From positions 1-48,832 of the forward strand of contig NZ_LXTW01000004.1 of assembly GCF_001679005.1 (NCBI RefSeq): a stretch of 48,832 nt of DNA, in the 5' to 3' direction. The notes beneath the pieces are model-generated. The model was not told the DNA's origin, did not search any database, and saw only the letters and a program-made list of their open reading frames with translations. The DNA comes from Moraxella nonliquefaciens. GTDB lineage: Bacteria > Pseudomonadota > Gammaproteobacteria > Pseudomonadales > Moraxellaceae. Shown in pieces: positions 41,898-48,832 of the stretch (within the stretch, counting starts at the first letter, position 1; every line of letters starts with the position of its first letter). A program made the position numbers and the translations under genes.

Positions 41898-42902
41898 ATG
41901 ACAAATGTAACTGAGTTTCTAACACCGTCTGCAATTAATGTAGATACGGTTAATGAGACGACTGCTAAGGTCACGCTCGAGCCGTTAGAACGTGGCTTTG
42001 GGCATACACTGGGTAATGCTCTTCGTCGCATTCTTTTGTCTTCGTTGTCTGGTGCTGCGGTGATTGAAGCTGAAATTGAAGGCGTTGATCATGAATATTC
42101 AACACTAGAGGGCTTGCAAGAAGATGTTCTTGATTTGCTTTTAAACCTAAAAGGTTTGGCAATCATTTTGCATGACCAAAACGAAGCTTATTTAACATTG
42201 GATAAGAAGGGGGCAGGTGTTGTAACTGCTGCTGATCTTGAATTACCACACAATATTGAGATTGCCAATCCTGAACTGGTACTTGGCACACTAAGTGAAC
42301 GTGGGCATTTGAAAATGCGTTTACGTGTGGTGATGGGTCGTGGTTATGAGCCTGCTAATCAACGTCGTGAAGACACCAATACCAAAGCGATTGGGCGGTT
42401 GAAACTTGATGCGAGTTTTAGTCCTATTTTGCGTGTGGCTTATGATGTTGAAAATGCTCGTGTTGAGCAACGTACCGATCTTGATAAACTTATCATTGAG
42501 CTTGAAACTAATGGTACAATTGACCCTGAAGAGGCAATTCGCAAGGCTGCTACGATTTTACAACAACAAATTGCAATTTTTGTAGATCTAGAAGCTGAAG
42601 AAGCCCCTGAGCCAGTTAAAGAAAAAGAAGAGATTGACCCTGTGCTATTACGCCCAGTGGACGACCTTGAACTAACGGTTCGTTCAGCAAACTGCTTGAA
42701 AGCTGAAAACATTTACTACATCGGTGATTTGGTGCAACGTTCTGAAACTGAACTTCTAAAAACGCCAAATTTAGGTAAGAAATCATTAACCGAAATCAAA
42801 GACGTACTTGCGTCCAAAGGTTTGGAACTGGGCATGCGTTTAGAGACTTGGCCACCAAGTGATTTGCGAGTTGATGATCGTTTCTCTTACCGTAGCCGTT
42901 AA
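41898..42902 (+). CDS. rpoA: RNA polymerase alpha subunit
   Basis: The 334-residue product has an N-terminal assembly domain (about 1-230; LERGFGHTLGNALRRILLSSLSGAAV in parts) and a C-terminal DNA/activator-binding domain (about 250-325; LRPVDDLELTVRSANCLK, TPNLGKKSLTEIKDVL). It lies between rpsD and rplQ, as usual. Confidence 0.98.
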   Translation: MTNVTEFLTPSAINVDTVNETTAKVTLEPLERGFGHTLGNALRRILLSSLSGAAVIEAEIEGVDHEYSTLEGLQEDVLDLLLNLKGLAIILHDQNEAYLTLDKKGAGVVTAADLELPHNIEIANPELVLGTLSERGHLKMRLRVVMGRGYEPANQRREDTNTKAIGRLKLDASFSPILRVAYDVENARVEQRTDLDKLIIELETNGTIDPEEAIRKAATILQQQIAIFVDLEAEEAPEPVKEKEEIDPVLLRPVDDLELTVRSANCLKAENIYYIGDLVQRSETELLKTPNLGKKSLTEIKDVLASKGLELGMRLETWPPSDLRVDDRFSYRSR

Positions 42903-42920
42903 TTTTAAAGGATACTGACC

Positions 42921-43280
42921 ATGCGACATCGTAATAGCGGAGTCAAGCTGGGTCGCACCAGCAGCCATCGTAAGGCCATGTTTCAAAATATGACCAATTC
43001 ATTAATTGAGCATGAGCTAATCAAAACCACTTTGGTAAAAGCAAAAGAGCTACGTCGTGTAGCAGAACCACTCATCACTTTGGCAAAAGAAGATAGTGTT
43101 GCAAATCGTCGTCTTGCTTTTAATCGTACTCGTAACAAGGCAACTGTTGGTAAGCTTTTCAATGAGCTAGGGCCACGTTACAAAACTCGTCCAGGTGGTT
43201 ATTTGCGTATTATCAAATGCGGTTATCGTGATGGTGATAATGCACCAATGGCTTATGTGGAATTGGTTGACCGCCCATAA
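42921..43280 (+). CDS. rplQ: 50S ribosomal protein L17
   Basis: The 119-residue product starts MRHRNSGVKLGRTSSHRKAM and ends in the L17 fold with RPGGYLRIIKCGYRDGDNAPMA (parts). It is the last gene of the 13.8 kb cluster. Confidence 0.98.
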   Translation: MRHRNSGVKLGRTSSHRKAMFQNMTNSLIEHELIKTTLVKAKELRRVAEPLITLAKEDSVANRRLAFNRTRNKATVGKLFNELGPRYKTRPGGYLRIIKCGYRDGDNAPMAYVELVDRP

Positions 43281-43294
43281 CAGCCAACATTCCT

Positions 43295-43328
43295 AAAAAA
43301 CCAAACCCTTTACAAGGTTTGGTTTTTT
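43295..43328 (+). terminator. Terminator of the ribosomal protein cluster
   Basis: AAAAAACCAAACC (43295-43307) and GGTTTGGTTTTTT (43316-43328) form a perfect 13-bp stem with an eight-base loop, ending in T6, 15 bases after rplQ. Confidence 0.92.
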
Positions 43329-43903
43329 ATTGCATGAAGGTTGATTTGATGGTATTTTTATTAAGCAAAAAGATGAATGGTGGTTCAAAACTATGACGGT
43401 ATTGTACTAAGTCATTGTTTGCATAAAAAAATGAAATCAAAAGATTAAAGTGGTTTTGAGCTTTTTCAAAAAAGTCAATACGCCCTGGTTAAACGGTGTT
43501 AGTGAGGAGAGCTGCTATTTGCTGATTGCTTAAAGTAATGCCCAAGTTAAAGTTTTTTTAAACAAATATTGGGTCAGTGGTATGAGTCTGAGGCTTGAGT
43601 TTTTGGAGAAGTAAGCCGACTTCAAATCATCAGTTAGATATTGACTTGTCTGATGGTTTTTTATTGAGCATTCAAATATTCAAATAAGTGTGGAATGTGC
43701 AAGACAATTAAAATTATATAAAAGTTTCTCACTCAACGCCGATTGAGTACCAAACTGTTCATCAGATAAGTGTGTGAATATTTCATGATTCATTTGGATG
43801 TTCTGGTATGAGATGGGTTTATAGGAAGTTTATTGTAAATCATCCGATAAAGCTTCAATAAACTCTAAGTACCTCCCCAAAGTAAGATTTTTAAGGGGCA
43901 GAT
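43329..43903. other. 575-base AT-rich spacer between rplQ and IS remnants
   Basis: No ORF above about 25 codons and no recognisable gene fragment is seen. A hairpin CATCAG...CTGATG followed by GTTTTTT (about 43629-43667) looks like an orphan terminator, perhaps the tail of a lost gene. The segment marks the step from core to accessory DNA. Confidence 0.45.
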
Positions 43904-44124
43904 TCAACCACCAACTGCAATGCACCAAAAATCAGATTTTATCTCAAGAGGTGTTCTAAAGCCTAGCACTTTTCTTGGTCTATTGTTTAAATAATCTTCG
44001 ACCTGCTGTATTTGTTCATCATCAATCACATCTAATCTGGCAGACTTAGGTAAAAATTGCCGTATGAGTTTATTGGTATTCTTATTAGTGCCACGCTCCC
44101 ATGAATGATAAGGTTTTGCAAAAT
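43904..44124 (-). pseudogene. IS30-family transposase, 3' fragment
   Basis: The readable part has YFAKPYHSWERGTNKNTNKLIRQFLPK and RPRKVLGFRTPLEI (each in pieces), the C-terminal third of IS30/IS1655-type transposases, including the final catalytic Glu in SWERG. Upstream residues of the same frame do not match IS30. The N-terminal HTH and first catalytic Asp residues are absent. The fragment is inactive. Confidence 0.85.
44087..44124. repeat. 38-base direct repeat, copy A (IS30 segment)
   Basis: This segment encodes FAKPYHSWERGT on the minus strand. It matches 44886-44923 at 36 of 38 positions in the same orientation. The two copies flank the Zn-ribbon transposase remnant. Confidence 0.85.
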
Positions 44125-44212
44125 AAGGTCTAACAGACAAAAATCCTGCTCCCACCCCATTTGAAGTCTGATACCATATAGCTTTGAATGGGTTTTTTAT
44201 GAAAGTTAAAAA

Positions 44213-44772
44213 GTATGTCTCCACTGTGGTTCTGCAAGCACCAAGAAAAATAGTAAAAAGCAGGGTAAACAAGAAAGATGGTGCAAGGATTGTTTTAGGT
44301 ATTTTCTTGATAAAACTTACATCAGCAATGATGAGATTTGGCAAGAATACACGTAAGGCAAACAAACCCACAAATAACTTGCCATTAAGTACAACTTATC
44401 AGTGAGAACCATACAAAGACGGCTTACATTATGCCTTTGTTAAGTATGAAACCAATGATTTGTAACGAATCGGTAAAAGATATGTTTGCCTTACATAGCA
44501 TTACCTGTGATGACAGACGGGGTTTATTAGGTGGCTTTGGGGACATACCCACACAAATGTGCCAATTTCATCAAATTGCCATTGTTCGGCGTTATTTAAC
44601 CAAAAACCCTAAACACAAGTCAAGAACCCTTGCTCTTAGTTAAGAGCCCAACCACCAGTAATAAGCAGTGCTTTGGTAAAGCCCTAGATGAGTGGTATGA
44701 CAAGCACAAAGATTATCTTAATGAACACACCACCAATGATGAGGGTAAAAGCTGGTATACACATAAAAGATT
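44213..44772 (+). pseudogene. Zn-ribbon transposase remnant (IS256-variant-like), several frameshifts and deletions
   Basis: From 44213 one frame reads VCLHCGSASTKKN ... ERWCKDCFRYFLDKTYISND, a CxxC-CxxC zinc ribbon, then meets a stop. Other frames give LAIKYNLSVRTIQRRL (HTH), then KDMFALHSITCDDRRGLLGG, TQMCQFHQIAIVRRYLTK and FGKALDEWYDKHKDYLNE with YTHKRL. The order matches transposases annotated as IS256 family, Zn-binding variant. The central catalytic portion (between the HTH and YAFVKYET) is missing. The element is clearly dead. Confidence 0.8.
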
Positions 44773-44885
44773 AGGACGTGCCTGCCTTTTAAAACAAGAT
44801 TTAGCCATTTTTCATGCAAAAACGATTAGTTTATTTCTAAAATATTCTATATTATAAATAGTGTTATAAAGGGCAGGCACGCCCT
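44773..44885. mobile_element. MITE-like element with 23-base inverted ends
   Basis: 44773-44795 and the reverse complement of 44863-44885 share the pattern AGG-CGTGCCTGCC-TTTA-AAC at 20 of 23 positions. The 67 bases between are AT-rich and non-coding. The size (113 bases) and ends suggest a small non-autonomous element or the fused ends of an IS. Confidence 0.55.
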
Positions 44886-45320
44886 AGTGCCACGCTCTCA
44901 TGAATGATAAGTTTTTGCAAAATTGTCAACGCCTATCATGACCCTATAACCTCGTTTACGGTAGATTTTTTGACTCCTCAGGTTATGGTGAGATGTACCA
45001 TCTTGGGCTTTGTTAGCATAGATGTGTTGATAAATGGTTTCTATGCTTGGTACATCAGTCCAACCGAGTACTTTAAGTCTGCCATTGATTTGTTCGAAGG
45101 AATAATATTGACTCAGTAAGTGCTTGATGTAAGCCCATACAAAGTCAGAAATACGATAGGCGTTGTTTGCTTTATGTGCTAGCTTTGCTTTGGGCTTGTT
45201 TCGGTCGATAACCACGTAGTCCTGTATTGCGTTTAATTTCACGGCTGATGATGGATTTATGACAGCCTAGTCGTCTAGCAGTTTCACTAATAGAAATATT
45301 GCTTTTCAAATCAGGTTGCA
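44886..45320 (-). pseudogene. IS30-family transposase, 5' and middle fragment
   Basis: Two frames join by one frameshift near 45175: ISETARRLGCHKSIISREIKRNTGLRGYRPKQAQ (split here) is the N-terminal HTH region, followed by LAHKANNAYRISDFVWAYIK, GRLKVLGWTDVPSIETIYQHIY and RSQKIYRKRGYR. After that the catalytic core is deleted and the sequence jumps to VDNFAKTYHS-stop-ERGT (Trp codon changed to TGA). It includes copy B of the 38-base repeat (44886-44923). Confidence 0.85.
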
Positions 45321-45390
45321 CATTCCACTCCAAATGATCACCCATTCCACTCTTCACGTGACCACTTATTCCACTCTTATTTGACCACCC
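45321..45390. repeat. Three tandem 22-24-base repeats, IS21-like terminal array
   Basis: Copies at 45321-45342, 45343-45366 and 45367-45390 share the plus-strand form YATTCCACTC-N7-GAYCACC. Multiple ATTCCACTC/TGACCAC repeats are typical of IS21-family ends, where several transposase-binding sites lie in tandem. No istA or istB is present, so this is an orphan end abutting the IS30 remnant. Confidence 0.65.
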
Positions 45391-45395
45391 AATAA

Positions 45396-45449
45396 AAAAC
45401 CACCAGCCAAGCCAATTTGCTCAACTGATGGTTTTGATGTCAACTTGCT
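45396..45449. repeat. Flanking repeat, left copy: hairpin plus TTTTGATRTCAACTTGCT
   Basis: A terminator-like hairpin ends in TTTTGATGTCAACTTGCT (45432-45449). The same arrangement, with one base changed in the 18-mer and a different hairpin sequence, occurs at 48786-48832. The two copies bracket the module of HTH, ATPase-like, Rossmann-like and methyltransferase genes. Confidence 0.65.
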
Positions 45450-45626
45450 TTTAAAAACGGCTATTTTCAAAACTGGGTGGAAATATCCACCCAAATAATA
45501 TAAGGTTTAATTTTGTTAAATCAAATATTGGGTTGATTATGCGCAAGCTTCAAGCACTATTTTTGCAGCGGTTGTTTGAATTATCTAACTTTATCCTAAG
45601 TTGTCACCCATCCAATGTAACAATAT

Positions 45627-45663
45627 TAAAACGCACTCAAAAGCAAGAACTGAATGCGTTTTA
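45627..45663 (-). terminator. Terminator of the minus-strand accessory operon
   Basis: TAAAACGCACTCA (45627-45639) pairs with TGAATGCGTTTTA (45651-45663) with one mismatch and an 11-base loop. It lies 56 bases downstream of the last stop codon of the operon. Confidence 0.65.
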
Positions 45664-45718
45664 GCACACGGCGGATTTTATTTGCAGTAATGCTTTGAGA
45701 TTGTATGACTAAAAAATA

Positions 45719-46688
45719 TCAGTTTGTTAGCCCGAATTCCCACATGTGCATTTTATCAACCCCAGTACTACTACTTTGATTCTTTTGCATAAAATCATAC
45801 ACAATAGCAACATCTTTTTGATTTTTGGACTTAGCATTAATTGCAAACCAAATCATACCAAGTGTTTGAGGTTTACTACCCATTGGGAATAGCAATATAG
45901 TTATGTCATCATCCAAGGGATCGATTTTTTTCTTAATATGTTCATAGTTTTGTATTGGATCGTCTGAAGGAATCGGATGGATTCGTTGCTCTATTTTTTC
46001 CATTGAAGCTAGAAGCGTGAAATTTACGTCTACACTTCGCTTCTCCCAGCCAATATTAAATGGAGGTAGGCCTATTATGAAATATTTATCGTGCTCATTT
46101 TCCACTTCATCAGAATTTAAAAACCCAGCAAGCCGGAAAGCTTCATACCCCAGGCTAACAAAATAAGCTTTGCTACCTAGCTTCTTGGGCTCAAAGTATT
46201 GTAGGTAATCCATACCAGCACCATTTCCAGAAAGGGCATAATTATACGCCCCTTTTAAATGAGGAAATTTTGAAAAAGCATTAGATGAATTGCAATATTT
46301 TTGAGGTTCTATATAGTAAACAGTAAACTTCAAAAGGTTTTTTAAATAACCCATCTAATAAATGTGTAAGATCTGGCACATCAAAAGTGGTTATATCAAC
46401 AAGAATTTTTTGGTTTTGAAACTCAGATAATTTTTCTGCAAAAGCACTGATGTGAACTTCTTGCCCCTCCATAGAAATAAGGACATTGTCTGATTGGTAG
46501 GCGCATCCAATTTCAACAACTTTAGGTTTTTTAATAAGAGTAGTGTCACTCATCATGCATTTCCAGAATTTTGTCCGATCATCGGTATCAATGTTCTGTC
46601 CAGAGAATACGACATCAAAATTCTTAATCCAAGGATGTTCTTTGCTTGGTTGGTATATGAAGTAGTTAATACACTCAATCATACTCAT
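45719..46688 (-). pseudogene. Unknown protein with Rossmann-like core, one frameshift (candidate defence effector)
   Basis: Frame one starts at ATG 46688 (or 46682) behind GGAG and runs through WIKNFDVVFSGQNIDTDDR, KVVEIGCAYQS and KILVDITTFDVPDLTHLLD. Frame two continues LLKFTVYYIEPQKYC, GNGAGMDYLQYFEP, YFIIGLPPFNIGWEKRS, DDDITILLFPMGSKPQTLG and ends MHMWEFGL. Removing one A from the six-A run (46338-46343) fuses them into about 322 residues. The ILVDITT-x-D...VYYIEPQKY pattern suggests alternating beta/alpha (CARF-like or Rossmann) folding, but I recognise no family. It overlaps the upstream ATPase-like relic. The function is unknown; a defence-type role is inferred from context only. Confidence 0.55.
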
Positions 46689-47013
46689 CAAAAATATCTC
46701 CTTGAATCTTCTTTTTATTTGAATTCTTAAACTTAAGTTTAAGTTCTTCAAATTGATTGTTACCTCCATTGCATATAATATTCAAATCATGTACCTCCAA
46801 AGTAATTTTGTGCATCTTTCTATAACTGATTCCAAAAGCAGGGCTGTACATTGGATTTAATTGGTAATCTAAATACGTTTCCTTAAACTGTTTTTTTCTT
46901 TGGTATTGGGATGATCGATGAGTACGTTCCAGCACAATAAAATTTTTGCTAGTATAGGTTTTTCACACATCCGCTCAATGTTCTCTTGATCATAATCTCC
47001 ATGCTTGCATTAG

Positions 47014-47130
47014 ACCGAAAAATTAGATGGTCAAGGATGTATAGAGCAATTAATTTATGAAGTGGCTTCTGAAAATTTCGGAGTCAAGACAAGATGGTGG
47101 TATCATCACATGAACATAAGTTTGACTTAA
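47014..47130 (+). other. Open 38-codon stretch with protein-like composition, plus strand
   Basis: This frame reads TEKLDGQGCIEQLIYEVASE then NFGVKTRWWYHHMNISLT before a stop. It has no start codon. It overlaps the minus-strand ATPase-like relic and could be a gene fragment inserted within it, or chance. No family is recognised. Confidence 0.25.
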
Positions 47131-47200
47131 AAAGGAAGCTGTATTTATCAAGTATGCACTTCTTCTTATCACGCAGTTTGTTTCCTAGTTCTTTATCTCT

Positions 47201-47240
47201 TAATAATGACTCATAATCAGTAATAATGACTCATAATCAG
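47201..47240. repeat. Exact tandem duplication, 20-base unit x2
   Basis: TAATAATGACTCATAATCAG occurs twice without a gap or mismatch. Because 20 is not a multiple of three it shifts the frame of the minus-strand gene starting at 47244. One copy removed restores the frame for 40 more codons. Confidence 0.9.
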
Positions 47241-47276
47241 CCATACAACATTCTCCCATTGCAAGGTATCTTGTTT

Positions 47277-47591
47277 TTAGATATCCATACTACTGCTTAC
47301 TATATCATAAACAGCCAACAAGAGCAGTTTGTTGTTGGTTGCAGATAAATTTTGAATATAATCAACTGTATGACCCTTTAGTATTTCTGGATCGATATAG
47401 CAGTTATTTAATACAAATTTGCATAATACACTAAAGTTTTTAGATCTAATCTTTGCTTTATTATTTAGAATTTTGCTTATTTGAGATTGGTCTATGCCTG
47501 TACTTTTTACAATATAATTTGCTGTTATTTCTTTATTTTTTATCGCTTTTTTCAAATAAATTAGTTCGATTGGGAGATTGATATTTTTCAT
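47277..47591 (-). CDS. Small HTH (XRE-like) transcriptional regulator
   Basis: The 104-residue product begins MKNINLPIELIYLKKAIKNK. Residues about 8-55 form a helix-turn-helix: EITANYIVKSTGIDQSQISKILNNKAKIRSKNF (split here) has the recognition helix QSQISKIL. The rest is helical. It is the first gene of the minus-strand operon, 32 bases from the ATPase-like relic, and divergent from a DNA methyltransferase. This layout resembles controller proteins of restriction-modification systems, which bind the shared promoter. An upstream extension of 20 codons is possible but lacks a ribosome site. Confidence 0.75.
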   Translation of the reverse strand: MKNINLPIELIYLKKAIKNKEITANYIVKSTGIDQSQISKILNNKAKIRSKNFSVLCKFVLNNCYIDPEILKGHTVDYIQNLSATNNKLLLLAVYDIVSSSMDI

Positions 47592-47611
47592 AATAGATTG
47601 TATAATATGAA
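47578..47611 (+). promoter_or_regulatory. Methyltransferase promoter and candidate HTH operator
   Basis: TTGATA (47578-47583), 17 bases, TATAAT (47601-47606) is a near-ideal promoter. TTCATA (47587-47592) and TATGAA (47606-47611) form an inverted repeat spanning its spacer and -10, a natural operator for the divergent HTH protein. The methyltransferase ATG (47607) directly follows the -10, so the true transcript start or start codon needs checking. Confidence 0.65.
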
Positions 47612-48759
47612 TCGGAAGAAATTTTTTGGACAAGTAGATACACCCCCACATATCGCAGTTTCTTTAATAGATATTGCCAATTTGAAATTTAACACTTTTT
47701 TGACCTGGGTGCAGGCTTGGGAAATCTTTCTAGCTCATTGCATGGTCGCTATCCTGGTGTGATGATTGAAATAGATTCAGAGCGAGCAAACTATCTCAAA
47801 AAATACGAGAGTGATGCACTTAGGGTTTATTGCGAGAATTTTTTGCACATTTCTTCTGGTTTTTTAGGCGACATTCCCAAGAATGCAACCTTGTTCTTGA
47901 GCAACCCGCCTTTTCATCGAGCAAAAAGTGGACATACTTTTATTTTTTTTTGAAAATATTGGAATCTATCATCAATTAGATATTGCCTTTTTAGATAAGG
48001 CGATCTCCCTGTCTTGCCAAACTTCATCTTTGCTATTTATTGTTTCAGCTCCTTTTATTAGTTTTTCTAGCTTTAAGCAGCATAGAAAAAAATTTCTTCA
48101 GAAATTTAATGAAGTCAGTGTTATTGCTCTGCCTGATAATATATACACTGGTGCCGAAGTTGATTCTTATGCGATTATCGCCAAAAATACAGACAAAAAT
48201 ATTCTCACTGTAGCCTACTAAGCATGGGGGCAGATGGAGAGATTCAAGATGCATTAGTGGTGAATGAAGAAGAGGCGTGTGAAAGCTTATGCTTCAATTT
48301 TCACACCAAAAAGAAAATCTTATTATCAAAAGTTGGTAAAAATCATGTCACAATCGCTAAAATTATCAAAGAGATACGACATGGTAGTAAAACTAAAAAA
48401 CAATTTAGTGAACTAAATATTGATGCGCTACACATCACAGATTTAATTGACAAAGATCTTGTGTTAAAGCAAAGACAATATCATACCCCTCATGCGTTCA
48501 ATTTTGCGAAAGAGAGAGACATCTTAATCCCTAGGGTTAGCAAGAGATCTATAATACGTGAATCTTTGGTTGCATCTGGTGCGGGTTACTATACTGACTC
48601 GATATTTAAATTACCGCCTCCACAGAAAATGAAACCGAAATCCTATGGGGTGTAATATCAAGTAATTTTGGAAAGGAATGGAGGGGTATTTATTCACAAG
48701 GGAAATGTGCCAAATATTTAACATGTGAAGCCTTAATGTCGATGCCTCTTTTGAATTAA
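47607..48759 (+). pseudogene. N6-adenine DNA methyltransferase with C-terminal recognition domain, at least four frameshifts
   Basis: Joined frames give about 385 residues. The N-terminus is NRKKFFGQVDTPPHIAVSLID, motif I is DLGAGLG (47703-47723), motif IV is NPPF (47903-47914), followed by IYHQLDIAFLDKAISLS and NIYTGAEVDSYAIIAKN. The C-terminal part (IAKIIKEIRHGSKTKKQFSE, FAKERDILIPRVSKRSI, ILWGVISSNFGKEWRGIY) resembles target-recognition domains. Frame breaks lie at a T6 run (47696-47701), a T9 run (47943-47951), near 48218 and at an A3 run near 48608. Motif order is that of gamma-type N6-adenine methyltransferases. No intact restriction enzyme was found nearby. Confidence 0.8.
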
Positions 48760-48785
48760 TTCCATAAAATACCCAGTTTCAAATC

Positions 48786-48832
48786 ACCCTCACAATCACT
48801 TACTTTTGAGGGTGTTTTGATATCAACTTGCT
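48786..48832. repeat. Flanking repeat, right copy: hairpin plus TTTTGATATCAACTTGCT
   Basis: CACCCTCA (48786-48793) pairs with TGAGGGTG (48807-48814), followed at once by the 18-mer TTTTGATATCAACTTGCT (48815-48832), which differs by one base from 45432-45449. The copy is cut by the right edge of the window, so its full length is unknown. Confidence 0.65.

Larger units (their letters stand above)
45391..45718. other. 328-base spacer with three hairpins
   Basis: It contains a hairpin AAAACCACCAG (45396-45406) / CTGATGGTTTT (45425-45435) that runs into the shared 18-mer (45432-45449), a perfect 8-bp hairpin TGGGTGGA/TCCACCCA (45474-45493), and the terminator at 45627-45663. No coding sequence is visible. 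Confidence 0.6.
46675..47244 (-). pseudogene. Decayed ATPase-like partner gene (unknown; ORC/AAA-type possible)
   Basis: The ATG at 47244 is preceded by GGGAGA. Its frame would read ADYESLLRDKELGNKLRDKK ... LDKYSFLFKSNL, but a 20-base tandem duplication (47201-47240) breaks it after 14 codons. Further down HGDYDQENIERMCEKPILAKIL appears in another frame, and a third gives ERTHRSSQYQRKKQFKETYLDYQ and NPMYSPAFGISYRKMHKITLEV to the stop at 46675. Only N- and C-terminal parts remain; the nucleotide-binding centre is missing. The C-terminal wording reminds me of ORC-CDC6-like AAA ATPases in prokaryotic defence loci, at low confidence. It overlaps the next gene by 14 bases. Confidence 0.45.

Noticed and set aside
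44184..44405. Plus-strand open frame with Met start over the Zn-ribbon relic
   Set aside because: The neighbouring frame carries the CxxC-CxxC ribbon and HTH; this frame has no family features.
44886..45320. An intact IS30 element
   Set aside because: The catalytic core is deleted, a Trp codon is now a stop, and there is a frameshift; no paired terminal repeats were found.
43904..48759. Explaining all frameshifts as sequencing error
   Set aside because: Dozens of core genes, including ones over 2 kb, have no frame break. A 20-base duplication and large internal deletions in this region are not simple indel errors. Single-base cases remain open and are flagged.

Overview
The window looks like chromosome from a Moraxella species (Moraxellaceae, Gammaproteobacteria). 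The evidence is a moderately AT-rich composition, a UspA-type trimeric autotransporter with GGG-repeat head, a heme oxygenase and a roughly 105 kDa TonB-dependent heme/hemoglobin receptor, a standard gammaproteobacterial S10-spc-alpha ribosomal protein cluster, and the rbfA-truB and rpsO-pnp pairs. The species cannot be fixed from sequence reading alone.

Layout. 1-5.8 kb: an SDR-like gene cut by the left edge, an MltB-type lytic transglycosylase, two YsnF/PRC-barrel stress-type proteins, then rbfA-truB. 5.8-9.6 kb: an outer-membrane beta-barrel gene whose promoter has a G10 tract in its spacer, rpsO, and pnp with a large leader stem-loop. 9.6-13 kb: the trimeric autotransporter (12 tandem 15-residue repeats, no ESPR and no good start codon), heme oxygenase, and a divergent YbaN-like membrane protein. 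13-19 kb: a lipoprotein, argA, an unknown exported protein, and a Fur-box-controlled TonB-dependent heme receptor. 19-24 kb: gatC-gatA, then an inserted GNAT gene and toxin-antitoxin pair (toxin frameshifted), then gatB. 24-29 kb: mreBCD-maf-rng. 29.5-43.3 kb: 28 genes, rpsJ to rplQ, all intact.

43.3-48.8 kb is an accessory region of a different character. It starts with IS remnants: two IS30-type pieces, a Zn-ribbon transposase relic, a MITE-like inverted repeat and an IS21-like multi-repeat end. Next comes a minus-strand HTH regulator - ATPase-like relic - unknown Rossmann-like protein module. Divergent from it is an N6-adenine DNA methyltransferase with at least four frameshifts. This cargo is bracketed by two copies of a hairpin followed by an 18-bp motif. 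It resembles a decayed or phase-variable restriction/defence island. The most novel candidate is the two-gene ATPase-like plus Rossmann-like module.

How the genes work together. Iron and heme uptake: the TonB receptor brings in heme and the heme oxygenase degrades it, with operator-like palindromes at both loci. Surface variation: the G10 promoter and the adhesin repeats. Core growth functions: translation, ribosome maturation, tRNA-dependent amidation, RNA decay and cell shape. All long core genes read through cleanly, so the cluster of frameshifts in the accessory region is unlikely to be general sequencing error, although every single-base case but one lies at a short homopolymer.
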